Source: an uncultured Eubacterium sp. (GTDB lineage: Bacteria > Bacillota > Clostridia > Oscillospirales > Acutalibacteraceae). Taken from it: a DNA stretch of 64,000 nt. Every line of letters starts with the position of its first letter. Position 1 is the first letter of the stretch. The translations under genes were made by a program, and so were the position numbers. Of the stretch, positions 25,050 through 34,202 are shown piece after piece. The stretch lies in NCBI GenBank assembly GCA_944380545.1, contig CALWHV010000004.1, positions 1 to 64,000 of the forward strand. The letters run 5' to 3'. The notes beneath the pieces are model-generated. The model had not been told where the DNA came from. It made no database searches and worked only from the letters and a program-made list of their open reading frames with translations.

Positions 25050-26828
25050 ATGTTGTCTAATTTAAAATATATGTTATCAAATTGGATTGAGTGGGATAAA
25101 AAAAGTTTACTTTTTTTCTTTGTCAGAGTCCCGGCTCTTGTTCTTCAGCCGATTGTAACAGCATACATACCAAAGGCTATGATTGACTGCATTGAAAAGG
25201 GTGTTACAACAGAGCAGTTAATTCTTGTTGTTGCACTTTTAAGTCTGCTTTTAACCTTTACCATATGGATGGATCCGTTTATGAAGGAGCTTATCAGAGG
25301 CGGAGCAAGAATTGTAAGAATGCGCTATGCTGTTATGGCATTCCGCAAAAATCTTTGGGCAGATTATGTAAACATAGAAAGCCTTGAGGGCAGAGAACTG
25401 CAAAAAAGAGCAGAAGCCTTTTACAATGCAAGGTTTTCATCGGGTGCAGATTTCATTGAAGAATGCAACGATTTTCTTGTTTGCATAATCGGCGTTATTG
25501 CATCTGCGGTTTTGATTTACAAAATCAATATTTTGATGATTCTGCTTATTCTTTTAACCTGCGTAGGCGAATTTGTCATATTAAAGGTTTTAAATAAAAA
25601 GCAGAAAGCAATGCTTGATGACAGTTCAAAGCTTTCATCAAAGCTTGATTATTTTTATAAATTGAGCAAAAGCAGTGATGCGTCCAAGGATATTAAGCTA
25701 TACGGCTTTCAGGATTATTTTATTTACACAGTTGCTAAAATTACATCAGATATTGAAAGAATTATTGCAAAATACACAAATCAGAGTGCGGCGGTAAGCG
25801 GAATAAGAGCCGTACTGAATCTAATCCGACAGCTTATCGCTTATGTATATCTGATTTATCTTGTAACAAACGGCAGCTTAACCATTTCCGAATTTGTTTT
25901 TTATTTCGGAATTATAACAGGCTTTTCAAACTGGATTGTTAACCTTGTTTTTTCCTATTCAAAAATTGAACGCAGTGTGAACGATTGTGCAGTTTTTCGC
26001 AAATATATTGAAAGTGAAAACGAAAGCAGGGATAAGCCTGATGTTGATTTCAGCGAGATTGAATCTATTGAATTTAAAAATGTTTCGTTCACCTATCCCT
26101 CCGCCGAAAAAAGCACGATCAAAGCTATGTCTTTCAAGGTGAATCAGGGCGAAAACATAGCCATCGTCGGGGAAAACGGAGCCGGCAAAACAACGGCGAT
26201 CAAGCTGCTCTGCGGGCTTTATTACCCCACAGAGGGCGATATTCTGATCAACGGCAAAAGCAGCAGAGATTTTTCAAGCGAAAGCTATTTTGATTTGTTT
26301 TCTGCTGTTTTTCAGGATTATTTCTTTATGCCAATGACCGTTGCTGAAAATATCAGCGCTGAAAAGGAATATGACAAGGAAAAGCTTTATTCTGCATTTA
26401 AGAAAGCGGGGATTTTGGAAAAGATAAATTCTTTGCCTGATAAGGAAAACTCACTGATGGATAAGAATGTTTATAAAAACGCAGTTGATTTTTCAGGCGG
26501 AGAAAAGCAGAAATTACTTCTTGCAAAGGCTGTTTACAAAAACGCGCCTGTTTTGATTTTGGACGAGCCGACCGCCGCGCTTGATCCGATTTCCGAAAAC
26601 GAGCTTTACTTAAAATATAATGAATTAACGGAAAATAAGATTTCGTTTTTCATTTCTCACAGGCTTTCCTCAACAAGATTCTGCAACAGAATTTTATTCA
26701 TTAAAGACGGCAAAATTGCCGAAAGCGGAACACACGAGGAGCTTATGGCACTCAAGGGTGCATATTACAGAATGTATCAGATTCAGAGCTACTACTATAA
26801 GGAAACGGAGGTGGCTGTGAATGAATAA
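25050..26828 (+). CDS. ABC exporter, fused membrane and ATPase domains (first of pair)
   Basis: The start ATG 25050 is chosen because AGGTGG (25039-25044) is correctly spaced for it and would overlap GTG 25041; this gives 592 aa. The N-terminal 320 residues carry about six transmembrane helices; the C-terminal ATPase has Walker A GENGAGKTTAIKLL, signature DFSGGEKQKLLLAKAV, Walker B LILDEPTAALDP and switch histidine in FFISHRLSSTRF. No C39 peptidase domain is present, so leader cleavage is not expected from it. With the next gene it probably forms a heterodimer exporting the autoinducer or the cluster product. Base composition is richer in G+C than the flanking cluster. Confidence 0.9.
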   Translation: MLSNLKYMLSNWIEWDKKSLLFFFVRVPALVLQPIVTAYIPKAMIDCIEKGVTTEQLILVVALLSLLLTFTIWMDPFMKELIRGGARIVRMRYAVMAFRKNLWADYVNIESLEGRELQKRAEAFYNARFSSGADFIEECNDFLVCIIGVIASAVLIYKINILMILLILLTCVGEFVILKVLNKKQKAMLDDSSKLSSKLDYFYKLSKSSDASKDIKLYGFQDYFIYTVAKITSDIERIIAKYTNQSAAVSGIRAVLNLIRQLIAYVYLIYLVTNGSLTISEFVFYFGIITGFSNWIVNLVFSYSKIERSVNDCAVFRKYIESENESRDKPDVDFSEIESIEFKNVSFTYPSAEKSTIKAMSFKVNQGENIAIVGENGAGKTTAIKLLCGLYYPTEGDILINGKSSRDFSSESYFDLFSAVFQDYFFMPMTVAENISAEKEYDKEKLYSAFKKAGILEKINSLPDKENSLMDKNVYKNAVDFSGGEKQKLLLAKAVYKNAPVLILDEPTAALDPISENELYLKYNELTENKISFFISHRLSSTRFCNRILFIKDGKIAESGTHEELMALKGAYYRMYQIQSYYYKETEVAVNE

Positions 26829-28650
26829 TATGAAAACCGTTTTTAAAATCTACAAGGAAATTCAAAGCCTTGAAAAAAAAGTTTTGCCATCTGTAACCAT
26901 CCAGTCAATCGTTTCATCTCTTAAACCATTTATAAACATTCTGTTTACTGCTAAAATTATAAATCTACTGAGTGACGACAAGGATTTCAAAACCGTTATG
27001 CTATACATAGCCATTGCCGTTGCAATAAACTTTGTTCTGTTTTTCCTTAGCAGTTTTCTTGATGAATACAGCCAGAATTTAAGGAATCTTTTGTTGAACA
27101 AAGAAAACAAAAAGGTTGCATCCAAGCTGTTCAAAACAGAATATCAGAAGCTTGAAAACAGCGAATATAAAGAGCTTATTCACAAGCACGAAGAGGCTGA
27201 AAAAAGCAGATGGTCTCGCTTTCCCTATTTTGTATGGACAACATACAGATTTTTAAATGGCTTATTTACCTTGATAATTTCCGTTATTATCATCTTCCCG
27301 CTTCTTAAGGTTGGATTTACAAGAACAGGAGATACCTTTTTTGAAAAGCCGATTTTTTTGATTACTATAATCAGCGCAATCCTTACAATGGCGGTTTTCA
27401 TTCTTCTTGTTGCGGTAAACATAAACAAATCATATTTAAAGGCGAACGAAAGCTATGCTGAACTGGACAGGATTTTCTATTCTTTTCTTGATATTTTCGG
27501 AGATTACAGAACTGGCAAGGAAATCAGAATTTACAAGGAACAGAATTTAATAGACAGCATTGCCACAAGCAAGATTTTAACAGACGGCGAAAAGACACTC
27601 CGTAAAATCTCTATGCACACGGCGAAGGCGAGCTCCTTTGTTGCGATACTTGGCGCAGTGGTCGGCTTTGGTGTTTATCTGTTTATTGGCATTAAAGGTT
27701 TGCTCGGGCTTTTCGGTATCGGCTCGCTTGTGCTATATTGCGGTTCATTTATGCAGATTATAAATGGCATTATGATGATGGCAAACACTTTTGGCAAGCT
27801 TCAGGAAATCATACCACTTGCAAAATGCTATTTTGAAATTCTTGATACGCAGGATAATATGAAATATGGTGGAAAGGATATTAATTTTACAGATAAATTT
27901 GAAATAGAATTCCGGAATGTATCTTTTAAATATCCGAATGCCGAAAATTATTCTTTGAAGAACATCAATATAAAAATAAACAACGGCGAAAATCTTGCAG
28001 TTGTCGGCAGAAATGGCAGTGGCAAAACAACATTTATTAAACTGCTTTGCAGGTTTTATGATGTTACAGACGGCGAAATTCTGATTAACGGCATCAACAT
28101 TAAGGAATACACAAAAGAAAGCATAATACGCCTGTATTCCGTTGTTTTTCAGGATTTCAAAATCTTTTCAACAACGCTTTCGCAAAACATTTCAGCAGGC
28201 GAAGAATACGATTGTGACAAGCTTTATAAAGTGCTTGATGAGGCGAATATCAAAGACAGAATGCTGAAAATGGAGTACAAGGAAAACACTTATCTTTATA
28301 AGGAATTGGATAAAGCAGGTGTTGAAATTTCCGGCGGAGAGGCACAGAAGCTTGCACTTGCAAGAGCATTATACAAGGATGCACCGATTGTTATTCTTGA
28401 CGAGCCAACGGCAGCACTTGATCCGATTGCAGAAAATGAAATATACAGCAGAATTAATTCATTTGTTGAGAACAAAACTACAATATACATTTCACACAGA
28501 TTATCAAGCTGCGTGTTCTGCGACAGAATTGCTGTATTTGATAAAGCAGAATTGGTTGAAGCAGGAACACATCAGCAGCTTATTGAAAAGAACGGAAAAT
28601 ACAACGAGCTATGGAATGCACAAGCAAAATATTATTTAAACAAAAAATAA
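26821..28650 (+). CDS. ABC exporter, fused membrane and ATPase domains (second of pair)
   Basis: A 609-aa partner overlapping the first ABC gene by 8 bases, with GGAGG upstream. It has N-terminal transmembrane helices (including NFVLFFLSSFLDEYSQNL and a glycine-rich FVAILGAVVGFGVYLF-like segment) and a C-terminal ATPase: Walker A GRNGSGKTTFIKLL, signature EISGGEAQKLALARAL, Walker B VILDEPTAALDP, switch His in YISHRLSSCVF. Both nucleotide sites look competent. The pair shares the same architecture and about the same length, consistent with a heterodimeric exporter for a peptide or lipid-like product. Confidence 0.9.
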   Translation: MNNMKTVFKIYKEIQSLEKKVLPSVTIQSIVSSLKPFINILFTAKIINLLSDDKDFKTVMLYIAIAVAINFVLFFLSSFLDEYSQNLRNLLLNKENKKVASKLFKTEYQKLENSEYKELIHKHEEAEKSRWSRFPYFVWTTYRFLNGLFTLIISVIIIFPLLKVGFTRTGDTFFEKPIFLITIISAILTMAVFILLVAVNINKSYLKANESYAELDRIFYSFLDIFGDYRTGKEIRIYKEQNLIDSIATSKILTDGEKTLRKISMHTAKASSFVAILGAVVGFGVYLFIGIKGLLGLFGIGSLVLYCGSFMQIINGIMMMANTFGKLQEIIPLAKCYFEILDTQDNMKYGGKDINFTDKFEIEFRNVSFKYPNAENYSLKNINIKINNGENLAVVGRNGSGKTTFIKLLCRFYDVTDGEILINGINIKEYTKESIIRLYSVVFQDFKIFSTTLSQNISAGEEYDCDKLYKVLDEANIKDRMLKMEYKENTYLYKELDKAGVEISGGEAQKLALARALYKDAPIVILDEPTAALDPIAENEIYSRINSFVENKTTIYISHRLSSCVFCDRIAVFDKAELVEAGTHQQLIEKNGKYNELWNAQAKYYLNKK

Positions 28651-28667
28651 ATTTAGGGAGTATTTAT

Positions 28668-29312
28668 ATGAAAAAATGGATTTTCTTTGATGTAATGGGA
28701 GTTCTTTTTATAGTAGGTGATGATACAAATGACTTATTAGTCCCTTTTGTAAAAAAGTATAATAAGCAAATATCTAGTGAAGAAATAGTTAATGAATATA
28801 TGCAAGCTAGTTTAGGTGCGATATCATCTAAACAGTTTTGGAGGAATGTAGGTCTTGGAGAATTTTATCCGAGTATTGAGACTGAATATTTAGAGAGTCA
28901 GTTGATTTTAGATAAAAATTGTTTAGAAGTATTAAAAAATTTAAATAAGAAATACAATTTAGGTATTATATCTAATGATGTATCTGAATGGTCTGTTTTT
29001 TTAAGAAAAAAATACGATTTAGATAAATATTTTAAGCTTTCAATAATTAGTGGAGATGTAAAACTAAGAAAACCGAATAAAGAGATTTATGAAATAGTCA
29101 AAAATCATAATATAAGATATGCAGATTGTATTTTTATTGATGATAGAATAAAAAATTTGATTCCGGCAAATGAATTGGGATTTACACCGGTGCATTTTAA
29201 TAGAGAAGATAATTATTCACCGAATAAATTATACGAAATAAAATCGTTTCTGGATATTGAAAACTTGTGTAATAAGTTATTTAATAGGGAGAAAAAAGCT
29301 TATGAATTATAA
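28668..29312 (+). CDS. HAD-superfamily hydrolase
   Basis: The start is ATG 28668 with AGGGAG SD; this gives 214 aa. Motif I is FFDVMGVLF (nucleophile Asp about residue 6), motif II IISNDVSEWSVF, motif III lysine in VKLRKPNKEIYE, motif IV FIDDRIKNLIPANELG. This is a HAD-IA-like phosphatase or dehalogenase-like fold with a cap domain. In the cluster it may remove a phosphate added by the HPr-kinase-like ATPase or act on a small substrate; both are inference. It overlaps the radical SAM gene by 11 bases. Confidence 0.85.
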   Translation: MKKWIFFDVMGVLFIVGDDTNDLLVPFVKKYNKQISSEEIVNEYMQASLGAISSKQFWRNVGLGEFYPSIETEYLESQLILDKNCLEVLKNLNKKYNLGIISNDVSEWSVFLRKKYDLDKYFKLSIISGDVKLRKPNKEIYEIVKNHNIRYADCIFIDDRIKNLIPANELGFTPVHFNREDNYSPNKLYEIKSFLDIENLCNKLFNREKKAYEL

Positions 29313-30660
29313 TGATTTTCTTAATGAGGCAAAAACAATACAAAGTAAAAAAATGCAAATTCATAAAGATTATAAAGAATATGCGTTTACATTTTCATAT
29401 CCTCCGCCACAATCATTATATAAAATTGACGAAAGCAATTTTGACTGTGTAGAATTAGATGATGAAATAAATATCTACATTCATATACCTTATTGTACAG
29501 GAAAATGTTCATATTGCTATTTTTGTTGTTATGAATTAAATAAATGCACTGTTAAAAAATCCGAATATGTTTCACTGTTGCGTCATGAAATAAAATTAGC
29601 TCGTAATAAATACGGAAAGAAAATAGTTTCTTCCATTCATATAGGTGGTGGTACACCCACAACATTAACTGAATTGGAATTTGAAGAAATATTTAAATGT
29701 TTATTTGACAATTTTGCTATCAAAGAAAATATCGAAATAACATGCGAATCAAGTCCAGAAACTGTGACATTGAAAAAAATGAGAAAATTAATAGATTTAG
29801 GAGTAAATAGATTAAACATTGGTATTCAATGTTTTAATGATGATACTCTAAGGATTATTAATAGAAGACATAATAGTGAAGTGGCTATTAAGGCCATAGA
29901 AATAGCTAAATCGGCAGGATTTAAAAACATTAATATTGATTTAATGTACGGATTGCCAAATCAAACACTTGAAGATTGGAAAAAAACCTTAGATATAGCA
30001 AATGCGTTGGAAGTTCAATCTATAAGTGCTTACAGATTAAGATTACATCCAAAATCAAAATTGAATGAATATGACAATTTAAAACATGACGATAGAATGC
30101 TTGAATTTTATTTTACATTGGTAAATAAAATGGAAGAATTTGGTTTTATTCAGGCTTCGTCACATAAGTTTTCACGTCGAGAGAATACAATTCAAAAGCA
30201 AATCATTAGTAAAAGAGGAATAAAAAAGAACGAGCTTTTGTCTTTTGGATTATCTTCATATGGTTATATTGGAAATATATTGTATTGGAATTCTAGAACA
30301 ATTGAAGAGTATAAAAATAAAATAAATAGAAATGTATTACCTTATTCTTTAGGTTATGTTCTTAATGAATCAGAACAGAAATCAAAATCATGTGTATTGG
30401 GAATACATAACTATAAAGGAATAAGTATAAAAGATTATAACGAATATTTTAAAAGTGATTTTAAAAATGATTTTAATAAACAGATTACATTTTGCAAAGA
30501 AAATCGTTTAGCGAAAATCGAAAATGAACACTTTTCTTTGAGTAAATTAGGTATGGCTTTTTCAGATGAAATCGCCATTATGTTTTATTCAGAAGATATA
30601 AAAAAGGTGCTTTCTGAAAAGAAAAAAAGATATGGCATGTTTTTTGACGAAATTATTTAA
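29302..30660 (+). CDS. HemW-like radical SAM enzyme
   Basis: The start is ATG 29302 (AGGGAG SD) inside the HAD gene end; this gives 452 aa. The [4Fe-4S] cysteines are Cys65, Cys69 and Cys72 in PYCTGKCSYCYFCC, followed by the GGGTPTTL SAM-binding motif and GVNRLNIGIQCFND, both hallmarks of the HemW/class C methyltransferase clade. HemW-like class C enzymes methylate or couple substrates in natural-product pathways; true HemW is a heme chaperone. Location in a biosynthetic operon with a second radical SAM gene makes a tailoring role more likely than heme transfer. Confidence 0.85.
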   Translation: MNYNDFLNEAKTIQSKKMQIHKDYKEYAFTFSYPPPQSLYKIDESNFDCVELDDEINIYIHIPYCTGKCSYCYFCCYELNKCTVKKSEYVSLLRHEIKLARNKYGKKIVSSIHIGGGTPTTLTELEFEEIFKCLFDNFAIKENIEITCESSPETVTLKKMRKLIDLGVNRLNIGIQCFNDDTLRIINRRHNSEVAIKAIEIAKSAGFKNINIDLMYGLPNQTLEDWKKTLDIANALEVQSISAYRLRLHPKSKLNEYDNLKHDDRMLEFYFTLVNKMEEFGFIQASSHKFSRRENTIQKQIISKRGIKKNELLSFGLSSYGYIGNILYWNSRTIEEYKNKINRNVLPYSLGYVLNESEQKSKSCVLGIHNYKGISIKDYNEYFKSDFKNDFNKQITFCKENRLAKIENEHFSLSKLGMAFSDEIAIMFYSEDIKKVLSEKKKRYGMFFDEII

Positions 30661-30669
30661 GGGGATAAA

Positions 30670-31716
30670 ATGAAAACAATAATTGAATATTCAAGTTTTA
30701 AGTGCAATTTGATTTCTTACTCAAAAAAATATAATGATATAATTATGGAATTTTATAAGAAATTTAATAATTATTATTGTTTTGAATTTGGAGTTGAAGA
30801 TTCAGATTTATTCACAATTTGTTTATGTGATGATATAGATAAAAATCTGTTTAATAATATAAATTGTGATATAGCATTAATTCATAATTCACATAGTAAG
30901 AACAAAAAAATTCTATTAAATGGATTAGTTTATCGGCAAGAGGATGCGATAAAGCAAGCCGCAAAAATCTCAAAAGGCAATGTTAAATTTTTTAAAGTAT
31001 TAGAAACAAATACATATATAAAACTAGAAGATAAGAGATTAATTATGTGCGGAAATAATATATATGATGATTTAGTATATGTATTTGAAACTTTGTTAAA
31101 TACTTTTCTTGAAAAAGAAGGAAATATTGCTCTACATGCTGCTTCTTGTTTAGTTAATGGTGAAGGTGTTGTAATATGTGGGAAGTCTGGATCGGGAAAG
31201 ACAACTCTTTTATTTGATTTAATAAAAAACAACAATGCAATATTTCAGGCAAACGACAGAGTATCTATATATAAGAAAAAAAACGATTCATTTTATATAT
31301 GTGGCATACCGATTCCTGTGAATGTCCCCCAAAAAACAATGACTGGATTAGAGAGATGGAAGGATACTGAAATCGTTAAAAAATCAGAATCGCATGACAA
31401 AATTAGATTTTCTGTAGAAGAAATTCCACTGCTTTTTGATGAAACAGTTAATAAAGATATTAAACTTAAAAAAATACTTATTACTGATTATAACAAAAAC
31501 GAAAATCCGGCAGTAAAAAAATTAAGCGCACTGAGCGCACTTGAACGTCTTGATGTATTATCTCCGTTTGATTATTGTCATCCTAATTGGTTAGAGGTAT
31601 ATACATCTGACAGGCAAGATGTTACGGTTAAAAATATTATAAAAAAATGGTTAGAAAATATTGATGTGTATTTATTGACAGGTAATAATCCTTATGAAAG
31701 CTTTTGTAAAATATGA
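30670..31716 (+). CDS. HPr-kinase-like ATPase of biosynthetic clusters
   Basis: A 348-aa protein with AAGGGGATA SD. The P-loop is VICGKSGSGKTTLLF (about residues 167-181), preceded by ALHAASCLVNGEG, the typical HPrK/PEPCK-like arrangement. It lacks the N-terminal substrate domain of true HprK. Homologues of this type are frequent in RiPP gene clusters; those in lasso clusters phosphorylate a peptide serine. The substrate here is unknown. It ends in an ATGA overlap with the GNAT gene. Note that a phosphotransfer role and the NTP_transf_5 protein at the operon end often occur together. Confidence 0.8.
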   Translation: MKTIIEYSSFKCNLISYSKKYNDIIMEFYKKFNNYYCFEFGVEDSDLFTICLCDDIDKNLFNNINCDIALIHNSHSKNKKILLNGLVYRQEDAIKQAAKISKGNVKFFKVLETNTYIKLEDKRLIMCGNNIYDDLVYVFETLLNTFLEKEGNIALHAASCLVNGEGVVICGKSGSGKTTLLFDLIKNNNAIFQANDRVSIYKKKNDSFYICGIPIPVNVPQKTMTGLERWKDTEIVKKSESHDKIRFSVEEIPLLFDETVNKDIKLKKILITDYNKNENPAVKKLSALSALERLDVLSPFDYCHPNWLEVYTSDRQDVTVKNIIKKWLENIDVYLLTGNNPYESFCKI

Positions 31717-32621
31717 ATATTATAATTGAAAAAGTAAAGAAAACACATATTACTGATTTAGTAACACTTTTTAAAGAAAATTATGGTTCATATCATTATA
31801 GTGCATTTTCTAGTGAAAAATCATTACTAAAATTATTTTCTAATAATTTAAAAGGATGGGTAGGACTTGAGAACGATAAAGTTGTTGCTTTTGCAGGATT
31901 ATATGATACCGTGCAGGACGATTATCATTTAATAAAATTAGCACATTTATTGGTTGATAAAAAATACAGAGGATATCATATCGGAAGTAGATTGGAAAAA
32001 GAACGAAATGATTATTATTCAAAATTTCAACATGCATTAGTGGTAGCTAGCTGTGTTGATATTCCTCCTCAATCTGTACAATTAAAATTAAAATATGGTT
32101 TTTATTTTTTGGGAATGAAAACAAATTATAGGTGTTCGAATTTAGTTGGAGATAATAGTATAATTCTTGGAAAATATAGTGGTATTAATCATAAAGAAGT
32201 CAAACTTGAAATGCCATCACTTTCTACGAGAGACTTTATAATACAAATATGTAAAAATAGCAATTATGTATATAAGTTTAACGATTCGAACAATTACAAG
32301 TATGATATGAAATTTGAATATGACATTGATCAAATAAATAGTAGGATTGTAGGCTATATTTCTTTTAATGAAAATGGAATACCATTAATTGAATTAATTA
32401 GATTATTTGATATTCTTAATATGAGATATATGTCAATAAAAATAAATACACGTATTTTAGGATTTGGACAATTAGACAACTTATTATGTAATAATGGATA
32501 TATACCCACAGTGTATATTCCTTATTACGGTAAACATTTTGATTTACTTGAATACCAAAAGCTCAATATTGAAGATTATAAAATATATAAAAAAATTTTT
32601 GAAGAATATATAAGGAAATAG
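31713..32621 (+). CDS. GNAT-family N-acetyltransferase
   Basis: A 302-aa protein; ATG overlaps the previous stop. The N-terminal 150 residues form a GNAT domain: VGLENDKVVAFAGLYD, the LAHLLVDKKYRGYHIGSRL acetyl-CoA loop (R/Q-x-x-G-x-G/S variant) and a SVQLKLKYGFYFLGMK helix. The C-terminal 140 residues form a second domain without the loop, perhaps a degenerate GNAT repeat used for dimerisation. It would acylate an amine of the pathway intermediate or give self-protection; substrate unknown. Confidence 0.8.
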   Translation: MNIIIEKVKKTHITDLVTLFKENYGSYHYSAFSSEKSLLKLFSNNLKGWVGLENDKVVAFAGLYDTVQDDYHLIKLAHLLVDKKYRGYHIGSRLEKERNDYYSKFQHALVVASCVDIPPQSVQLKLKYGFYFLGMKTNYRCSNLVGDNSIILGKYSGINHKEVKLEMPSLSTRDFIIQICKNSNYVYKFNDSNNYKYDMKFEYDIDQINSRIVGYISFNENGIPLIELIRLFDILNMRYMSIKINTRILGFGQLDNLLCNNGYIPTVYIPYYGKHFDLLEYQKLNIEDYKIYKKIFEEYIRK

Positions 32622-32626
32622 ATATT

Positions 32627-34201
32627 ATGAAAATCGCATTATGTTACGCACCTTCAGAACAACAATTTATTCCTGTTCCTCCGCTAGGTATAGCTGTATT
32701 AAAATCATATTTAAAGCAGCACAAAAAAAATGTTACAACATTTGACCTTGAACTTGAATTATGGTTATCTCAAGGTTATAAAAGTAGTGAGTTTGCTCAA
32801 AAAGACAATTTTATAATTGATGAGACTAAAATAGAACTTGATTCAATTATTGAAAAGTTAAAAAGTTTTGAAATTATATGTTTTTCAATTATGGGAAAGA
32901 GACAAATTCCTTATAGTAAAATGATTATCCAAAATTTGAGAAATAAACAACGTAAATTTATAGTAGGTGGAGCTTTTATTACCGAAGGCAATTCTTTTGA
33001 TGTTCTTGATACAATTGATGCCGATTATGCAATTATTGGTGAAGGGTGGAAACCGATGTTGCAACTTATAAATGAGATAGAAGGTAAAAACTACGATTAT
33101 AGTTGTTTTAATGTCAATGAAAAGAATGGCAAAGTTGTAATAAAAAATAATTCAAAAGAGAAAGTTCAAATTCCTGAAGCAGATTATTCAGATATAAATC
33201 TTGAAGGATATATTAAGCAGCAAAAAAAATTATATAAAATTGATTACAATGATATTAATTATCAACTATTAGTTGGTGATAGATGTTGTCCATATAATTG
33301 TAGTTTTTGTAGAATTAGTAAAAATACTGAAACAATAAAGGACGCAATCGATATTTCAAATGAAATGATTTCTATGCATAACGCATATGGTTGTAAGAAT
33401 TTTAGTTTGATTTGCAATGAAATGAATCCAACAAAAAAGTTTATAAATGAGTTTACAAATAATTTAATATCTGCAAATTTAAATTTAAATTGGTTTTGTT
33501 ACCTTAGACCTAATAATTTATCTAAACTTGATTTGAGAAGAATTAAACAAGCCGGTTGTGTTTTAGTTAGATATGGTGTTGAAAGTGGAAGTCAAAAGAT
33601 TCTTGATCACATGAATAAAAAATTGTATGTTGATGAAATGAAACAGATATTGAAAGATTCGCATGAGGTAGGTTTATGGAACCATATCAATATTATGACT
33701 GGATATTTACATGAAAATGATAATGATATTCAACAAACTATTGATTTCATAAATGATAATTCAGATTATATTGATAGTGTTAGAGTAAATCCGTTTTTTG
33801 TTCCTATTGATTCCCCTATACATAAAGATCCTGAAAAATTTGGTATAAGTATAATTGAGGATACAGGTAGTTATATTTCGTTTAATGAAAAAATAAATTC
33901 TTGGGATGAAAAAGTTATTCAAATACAAAAATCTACAGATGCAATATTAAAAGAATGCAAAAAACATAATATTGGATTTGCAGGTATTTTACCTAATCTT
34001 GTTTCCACTGTTGTTGAGTATTTCAATGATAAAAAGTTAGCTAAAAAATGGCTTGAAGATAATCATAGTTATTTATGGGAACCATTGTCTCCAGATACTG
34101 CTAAATGGAAATTGGCACATCCTGAAACTATTGACGTTGTGATTAATCCATGGGAAAAGATTTCTGGACAGCGAGGAGAAAATTATCAAACAAGGATTTA
34201 A
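32627..34201 (+). CDS. B12-binding-domain radical SAM enzyme
   Basis: A 524-aa protein. Residues 1-170 match the cobalamin-binding Rossmann domain of the B12-radical SAM family (KIALCYAPSEQQFIPVPPLG, later FIVGGAFITEGNSFDVLD and IIGEGWKPML), though no DxHxxG histidine is evident, which is common in this group. The radical SAM domain has GDRCCPYNCSFC (Cys at about 219, 223, 226), then VRYGVESGSQKILDHMNK. Members methylate unactivated carbons or rearrange rings in natural-product synthesis. It ends one base before the M20 gene. Confidence 0.87.
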   Translation: MKIALCYAPSEQQFIPVPPLGIAVLKSYLKQHKKNVTTFDLELELWLSQGYKSSEFAQKDNFIIDETKIELDSIIEKLKSFEIICFSIMGKRQIPYSKMIIQNLRNKQRKFIVGGAFITEGNSFDVLDTIDADYAIIGEGWKPMLQLINEIEGKNYDYSCFNVNEKNGKVVIKNNSKEKVQIPEADYSDINLEGYIKQQKKLYKIDYNDINYQLLVGDRCCPYNCSFCRISKNTETIKDAIDISNEMISMHNAYGCKNFSLICNEMNPTKKFINEFTNNLISANLNLNWFCYLRPNNLSKLDLRRIKQAGCVLVRYGVESGSQKILDHMNKKLYVDEMKQILKDSHEVGLWNHINIMTGYLHENDNDIQQTIDFINDNSDYIDSVRVNPFFVPIDSPIHKDPEKFGISIIEDTGSYISFNEKINSWDEKVIQIQKSTDAILKECKKHNIGFAGILPNLVSTVVEYFNDKKLAKKWLEDNHSYLWEPLSPDTAKWKLAHPETIDVVINPWEKISGQRGENYQTRI

Positions 34202-34202
34202 G

